DNA of 64,000 nucleotides from Hexactinellida sp. DTS-2022 (lineage: Eukaryota; Porifera; Hexactinellida). Both the position numbers and the translations under genes were made by a program. The notes below the pieces were generated by a model. That model did not search any database, had not been told where the DNA came from, and worked only from the letters and a program-made list of their open reading frames with translations. The stretch is taken from assembly GCA_028753945.1 (NCBI GenBank), contig JAPNXP010000010.1, forward strand, positions 2,855,042 to 2,919,041. Reading direction: 5' to 3'. Below, piece by piece: positions 59,671 through 64,000 of the stretch. How positions within the stretch are numbered: position 1 is the stretch's first letter; each line of letters starts with the position of its first letter.

Positions 59671-60004
59671 TTTGAATATTGAAGAAAACTTAACGAACAC
59701 TTAGCAAAACTTAAGTTTTTCTTAGGATTTGCTTAAGTTTTAATTAATTTTAAGTCAAGCAAAACTAAAGTATTGTTAGTGAATAAGTCCCCAGGAAGCT
59801 AATGAATTATGTAATCGTTTATTAAATCAGCTGTATCATTTTTAGAACACAGAATAATTTTTTGACTTACATAATCACGATCAGCACAATCGACTTTAAA
59901 TCACCATAGACTGAAGTATTCAAGTCTGTAATGGAATCACCTGGTACTACAAATTTGTTATCTATGTGAATCATTTCATTGTCATCCTCAGGTTCAGTGC
60001 CTTC

Positions 60005-60344
60005 ATGTGCGTCGTTGCAGGGGGGGCGGGGTGGTCCTGCCCCCCCCCCCAGGAAAAATGTCGGGGGGGCAGCATAGGTCTCGACCCCCCCAGATTTCGT
60101 CCTCAGCTGCCGTTTGTCTTGAAAATTAGTTGAAACAGTGGATGATAACAGGTTGTTCATTTGCCCCAAAATGTCAAGTTGCATAAAGCTTTCTCAGTAA
60201 ATTTACATCTCACTTACGTTATTAATTTAAAAATTATGTGTGATTTTTGCGTATTAATTGCAACATAAAATAAATGTCTTCTACATTTTCTCTGGCTGCC
60301 CCCCCCCCAGATTTTCAGAAAAATTGGAAAGTTCGACGCCTATG
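60005..60344. mobile_element. MITE, 340 bp, with 8-bp duplication, in the Helentron helicase
   Basis: An exact 8-bp duplication 'gtgccttc' (59997-60004, 60345-60352) brackets a segment whose ends 'atgtgcgtcgttgca' and 'gttcgacgcctatg' are imperfect inverses. Long C and G runs lie in both arms. On the - strand it separates helicase residues 'LLRVGEG' from 'GTEPEDDNEMIHIDNKFVVP'. The frames at 59867-60184 and 60281-60496 (-) are helicase fused to insertion sequence. Confidence 0.88.
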
Positions 60345-61940
60345 GTGCCTTCCCCCACTCTTAATAAAAATTTGTTAAATTTACTGACCTCGAGGGCATC
60401 TTGTGACAATAATGTTTGGAGGCGCATATTTATAGTTAGTTTCATTACTTTAACATAACGCCAGAGATATGACTTGTTCAGACAGGAAGAGACCACTTCG
60501 GCTCTCGGCCGATGCTTAACTACAGGGGGTAGGGTATCAACGAAAGTCGCTTACAAATAACATTACTTTTCCCCCAAAGGGGAGATCACAGGAAAATATA
60601 TCCTTCAAACTACGATCAACACACTCAGCTACATGCTTATTTGACATGCACGCTTCATCCATACCAATTGTTTTGTACGCTTAATAAGCTGTGCCAAAGC
60701 ACTCTGTTTCGAAATGTTACATACAGAAACTCTTTGATATCAATGGGAACTTTCAACCTAGAGTGGACAGTACGCCCTCCTGCGAGGAGAGCGGCTATGC
60801 CACTGCTAGCTAACCCAAGGGCAATTTGACTATGCGAGCGACTTGAGCCAAAAGTGTATTATAAAGGAATGTCTTCCCTGTGCCCCCGGGAGCATCTACA
60901 AATAATATTTTGGGATACTGTACAGAATCATTTACGCTGCTAATATAGAGGTAAACACACTAAGCTGATCAGAATTATGAGGAACATCATGAAAAACTAT
61001 TGCTAGCTGCTCATCAACGTTATAATATAATTCTCTCTGATAATAAGAGCCTCCTCGTATGGACTTCTGGTGTGAATGGGTATTGGCATCCCAGGGAAAT
61101 CTTCTAGAGATTTACCCTGGTTTTGCAAACGCTTATCAATATCCACTAATACAGCATTAAGTATGTGCTCATCGACCTCAATATCGGGCACAGATTTTCT
61201 AGCACGATGCAGAAAGTCATCAGAAAAGCAAATTTATACTTTTCTCAAAGAGCCGCAGGATTACATGATTCGTTATGGAGTAGAATGGTAACAAATAGAT
61301 GACGTAACTGGAGGCATATGCCACGAAGCAGCCATAGCCAAACACAGATAATATTGGAACATTTGCTCGGGAGTTGGTATAGCTCGAGGGTAGAATAATA
61401 TTCCGTCCCAACTCTATCGCATTGCTGTCTCCATTGGAAACAGCATCAGCGAATCCACTATATAGATCAACTCGGATCTTCTGCTGATTGGTCTTAATGT
61501 AGTTGAGCCGCTGCTGCTCAATCTTACCGTACATGTCAACGATATACTGGTGGAATAGCCTTCCTGAGAGGTGCAGATAGCTAAGCCCGCTCCTGAGCAT
61601 CAGGCGATAGCTATAGAACTCCAGTGCAGTAACATCGCCTCTTCCACTGCAATGAGGGATACCAAGGTGCTATCCATCATTTCCTAGGGAAACAGCAAGA
61701 CAATGTAGCGAGTCATACACACCGTGTGTTTTGTGACTGTGGGCATGCAGCACAATATCCCTGTTTGCCACTCCCTCAGAGTAACCTCCACCAGGGAGTA
61801 GCACTGTAATTTCAGGAGCAGAAGGAGCACATGTCTATACACTAGCAATTAACCATAATCCAATCTAGCAACGCTTATGTAAATTTTTATGTGCGTAGTG
61901 ATTAATAAATGTGTTTACATTCCTTTCACCGCGTACAAGC

Positions 61941-62074
61941 CACGGTTGATAAAAATCATGATTAAAGAAAAATCAGATTTTATTTATTTAAATCAGATTT
62001 TTTGATTTAAATCATAATTTTGATTTAAATCCTGATTTTATTAATATAAATCATGATATAAATCACTAACCCTG
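61941..62074. mobile_element. hAT-like MITE, 134 bp, 'tgatttaaatca' interior
   Basis: The left end 'cacggttgataaaaatcatg' and right end 'catgatataaatcactaacc' plus 'ctg' are imperfect inverses. The flanks 'gtacaagc' and 'gtacaagg' match at 7 of 8. Confidence 0.7.
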
Positions 62075-62214
62075 GTACAAGGACTTTTACTTTGTATAAT
62101 CTAAGTTATTTTATATGTATTATTTAATAATGAGATTCACAGTTCATTGTAGGCAACAAATATTTATGTAATAATAAGTATAATATTATTTGAGGCCGAT
62201 TCCAAACTCCAAGA

Positions 62215-62365
62215 GAATAGAAATTAAAATTAAAAGTAAAAGTTCATACTTAAGTTAGAACTTAACTAAGTTTGAACTTAACTCTTAGTGAATACGACTT
62301 AAGTTAGAGCTTAACTAAGTTTGAACTCAAGACTTAAGTTCAAACTTAGTGCATAAGTTCACAGT
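62215..62365. repeat. 'cttaagtt...aacttaac' repeat patch
   Basis: Three or four copies of 'aagttagaacttaactaag' and 'tttgaacttaa' arranged as direct and inverted repeats, with 'cttagtgaatacgactta' in the middle. It resembles the terminal and subterminal sequence of the Harbinger element at 58107-59791, so it may be a solo remnant of that family. Confidence 0.5.
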
Positions 62366-62369
62366 GGAA

Positions 62370-64000
62370 ATCGAGGTGAAAATATATACATGGTTTAATT
62401 ATATTTATTAGATATCAAAATAACATCTCAGTATAAATTGATTATGGGATGTGGCTAACGGAAATTATACGATTCGGACAATAAATATTTGCTTAGTCCT
62501 CCTCATTAAAGGTGATGGGAAATATCGTGTGCAGGCTCCGGCGGGTTATTTTGTGTTTTTAATATAAAGTAGCCATATTTAACTTCAAAATAAACAAAAT
62601 TCCAGATGCGCCCAAATTTTCCCAGAAATATTTTCGTTTATATAATATAAATTATTAAGATAAGTGATTCAAGTACAAATTATACTCCTTCAATTATAAT
62701 TATTTCTTATGAATAACAAGGAAGCTTTTGAATTTCTTAACTCGAATCCAGTGAGTTATGGATTACCATGAATTAGAATCTGACTAATATCAAACAATTC
62801 GGTGGCAATTTGATGAATTAAAGTTTAGCAGCACAATGGCCCAGCATTTTCGAATAGGCAAAGAATTGACTACGTAAAATCGTTTCGAAACTATTATAAT
62901 CGTTTTCAGCGGGGTCGAAAACCCTAGAATCCGTAATTTATTAATGATCAAACGTAAATATATTTGAACTATGCTCTGGTAAACCTTGACTTGCAAACAG
63001 AATTTAATTATGATATGTTTTGTATTTTTTCTATCTTATTTTTGTGCAATTGTGTATTTTCGTATTTGGAGGATTTTAAATTCGGAATGAATGTTTCTAA
63101 ATCTATTTTAAGTGTACTTTAAGATAAACACAACATCAGAGCTCTAAAGAATGAGAGTAAGTAGATATTAATACATGAAGACCTAACACTTTATTTAAAT
63201 CTTTTAGGTTATTGATAGAAGTTTATCGTGTCATAACCTTTGACGCGTTTCAAAGCGTTAAATGAAAATAATTTCATTTGAAAGATCATTATATTCCTAA
63301 AAGATATTATATAGGGTTCAGGGTAGCGCGGAGGCGCGCGGGTGGTCGTTTAGCAGCTGGAAGGGAGTGCGGTACACATAATTTTAAGAAAAAAAATGTT
63401 TCTAAAAATATTTTTTCATTATGGTTAAATAATATCAAGTGTAAAATACTAGCACAATAACACGCATTATATAGTAACGAATGGAAAGATTATCTACGCT
63501 TGTATAAATTTGTAAACGAACTCATGGAATAAATATTTCAAATCATGATTTAAATTTTTCATTTCCATTATTGAAACAGTGAGCTTGATACGCTTTTAAT
63601 AATTAATGATTAATAATTGAAGTTTAATTAAGTACAGTTAACATATTTAGTATCTCTAACATTATTAAGTACCTTCAAACAATGTTTGCATTGAAATATC
63701 ATTAATTTTTATACTATAAGCTTTTAAATTAATTTTTTATTTAACAACGTACCAAATAGCTATAGTAATCTAACGATGTACAAAATCGAAACTATCCTGA
63801 GAATATATACTATAAACGTGTACCTTTCATTAAAAATTATCAGGTAGTATTAATATGTATACAGCATAAAGATAGGAAAGCATACCTGACATATTCAAGA
63901 AATATCCATCTCAAATTGCTAGAGCTGAAAACAACTAACCGAATATTTTAACGGCATTCCCGACATGACATCTGCTCTTTCTATTGGTAGAATCCTGCCC
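62370..64000. other. No gene recognised
   Basis: AT-rich DNA with short featureless frames. A GC-rich patch at about 63325-63370 is isolated. Nothing else seen to the window end. Confidence 0.5.

Larger units (their letters stand above)
58107..59791. mobile_element. PIF/Harbinger transposon, 1.69 kb, inside the Helentron helicase
   Basis: TIRs 'gggccttattcactaa' and the inverse of 'gggacttattcactaa' are flanked by a 3-bp duplication 'cag' (58104-58106, 59792-59794), as expected for PIF/Harbinger. Subterminal arrays of 'cttaagcaaa' and 'actaagaatttgctta' follow the left end (58120-58345), with a shorter set at the right. It interrupts the helicase at 'LPGDGITLLSADSV'. It is nested around the hAT MITE at 58650-58941. 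Confidence 0.9.
57470..61840 (-). pseudogene. Helitron/Helentron Rep-helicase remnant
   Basis: Reading the - strand from about 61840: a Helitron-like N-terminal domain ('RDIVLHAHSHKTHGVYDSLH' with one stop at 61670-61672, 'RGDVTALEFYSYRL', 'GRLFHQYIVDMYGKIEQQRL', 'NQQKIRVDLYSGFADAV'). It passes almost at once to the helicase-proximal linker ('SDDFLHRARKSVPDIEVDE', 'LEDFPGMPIP'). The PIF1-like helicase follows with Walker A 'LFVDAPGGTGKTFLYN' (about 60860-60910), 'KHVAECVDRSLKDIL', 'LWRYVKVMKLTINMR', 'FVVPGDSITDLNTSVYGDLK', 'SADSVEG', 'MPPHRL', 'LLRNLDPDEGLCNGTRLI' and 'INKGQG' (near 57590). The stretch that should hold the HUH nuclease core is missing. Helitrons move by rolling-circle replication. 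This copy is broken by frameshifts, stops and three insertions. Confidence 0.92.

Noticed and set aside
1..64000. tRNA, rRNA or snRNA genes
   Set aside because: No segment with A/B-box promoter pairs folding into a cloverleaf, or rRNA-like conserved blocks, was recognised by eye. A covariance-model scan could still find a diverged one.

Overview
The window looks like a eukaryotic, AT-rich, transposon-crowded piece of an animal genome. The only confident host gene is an intron-bearing drebrin-like (ABP1/DBNL family) actin-binding protein gene on the + strand at about 13.9-15.0 kb. It has tiny GT-AG introns (53 bp and 245 bp) and a probable further exon at 16.7 kb. Very short introns, low GC and the transposon mix (hAT, Harbinger, Helentron with an OTU protease, CR1/L2-type LINE, TA and TTAA MITEs) fit an early-branching metazoan such as a sponge. 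No species marker is present, so this placement is inference.

Layout. 1-1.7 kb: a 168-172 bp satellite running off the left edge. 1.7-13.9 kb: non-coding, with dispersed duplicated segments, exon-like repeat units with splice-like edges, and several DNA-transposon copies. 13.9-16.9 kb: the drebrin-like gene. Its third intron holds a terminal-inverted-repeat element carrying two ubiquitin-like domains in a frame-broken reading frame. 17.4-20.1 kb: an 18/19-bp minisatellite of about 145 units, open in all three forward frames by composition only. 20-31 kb: MITE-rich DNA, including a long-TIR element with a 9-bp target duplication. 31.1-34.2 kb: a LINE with an intact 1003-codon endonuclease-reverse transcriptase ORF. 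34-44 kb: more non-autonomous elements (TTAA type, TA type, and one flanked by 31-bp direct repeats). 44.6-47.7 kb: an hAT element complete at its ends (16-bp TIRs, 8-bp target duplication) whose transposase has two frameshifts. 47.8-54 kb: MITEs, a decayed OTU-domain reading frame and minisatellites. 54.8-62.1 kb: a decayed Helitron of Helentron type on the - strand (Helitron-like N-terminus, PIF1-like helicase, OTU domain), invaded by a Harbinger element and several hAT-like MITEs. One of those MITEs carries a Ty3/gypsy pol fragment and a nested TA element.

How it works together. Most of the sequence is a stratigraphic record of insertions. Many boundaries are readable directly because 8-bp (hAT), 9-bp (MULE-like), 3-bp (Harbinger), TTAA or TA duplications survive. 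The deepest nest has three dated levels: an hAT MITE inside a Harbinger transposase, inside a Helentron helicase. No CRISPR, rRNA or tRNA gene was found.
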